In this document: positions 7,083-7,091 of the stretch, one piece after another
Position numbering within the stretch: position 1 is the first letter of the stretch
Layout: every line of letters begins with the position of its first letter
Source of the DNA: JAWXBM01 sp034440115
GTDB lineage: Bacteria; Pseudomonadota; Gammaproteobacteria; Xanthomonadales; SZUA-36
Assembly: GCA_034440115.1 (NCBI GenBank)
Contig: JAWXBM010000149.1
Location: 1 to 7,091, forward strand
Direction of reading: 5' to 3'
DNA length: 7,091 nt
Program-made: the position numbers and the translations under genes
The notes under the pieces: model-generated
Seen by the model: only the letters and a program-made list of their open reading frames with translations
The model's database searches: none
What the model was told of the DNA's origin: nothing

Positions 7083-7091
7083 CCTAGCAAA

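Larger units (their letters stand above)
6423..7091. other. Gene-poor right flank, about 670 bp
   Basis: No intact gene of normal length is visible here. The stretch holds the presumed hsdR leader and promoter region (about 6423-6640), the start-less gene remnant (6683-6889), a T-run with only a weak 5-bp stem (6888-6906), a perfect 10-bp palindrome TTCGATCGAA (6915-6924), and the paired repeat at 6997-7082. It is more AT-rich than the hsd genes. No tRNA, attachment site, integrase or transposase gene is seen. Confidence 0.6.

Overview
The window holds one complete type I restriction-modification locus, transcribed entirely on the minus strand in the order hsdR (6422-3033), hsdM (3011-1572), hsdS (1575-97). 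The genes are tightly packed, with 21 bp between R and M and a 4-bp GTGA overlap between M and S, so they look like a single R-M-S operon. Gene order, the EcoEI/EcoAI-like architecture of HsdR (EcoEI_R_C-type C-terminus) and the HsdM N-terminus point to the type IB (EcoAI/EcoEI) family. All catalytic motifs are intact: the PD-(D/E)XK nuclease and SF2 motor in HsdR, DPAAGTGGF/NPPF in HsdM, and two different target-recognition domains in HsdS. The locus therefore looks functional. The expected complexes are M2S (adenine-N6 methyltransferase) and R2M2S (translocating, cleaving restriction enzyme) acting on an asymmetric bipartite target that cannot be read from sequence alone.

The host is probably a proteobacterium, perhaps beta or gamma, judging by moderate GC and the style of the proteins. 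No taxonomic marker is present, so this is a weak inference.

Layout: 1-96 is a short AT-rich flank with a degenerate repeat; 97-6422 is the hsd operon; 6423-7091 is about 670 bp without an intact gene. That right flank carries a possible hsdR promoter, a coding-looking but start-less gene remnant on the plus strand (about 6683-6889), and near the right edge copies of an AAAGTACCGGACACCCAT-type repeat. A related repeat lies in inverted orientation just downstream of hsdS, so the restriction locus is bracketed by outward-facing copies of one repeat family.

This is a recognisable defence system rather than a new one. The points worth a second look are the flanking inverted repeats, the decayed gene next to the operon, the strong base-composition mosaic of hsdS (GC-rich conserved regions, AT-rich TRDs), the short AT-rich HsdS tail that may be truncated, and the long DUF4145-like plus coiled-coil extension at the front of HsdR.
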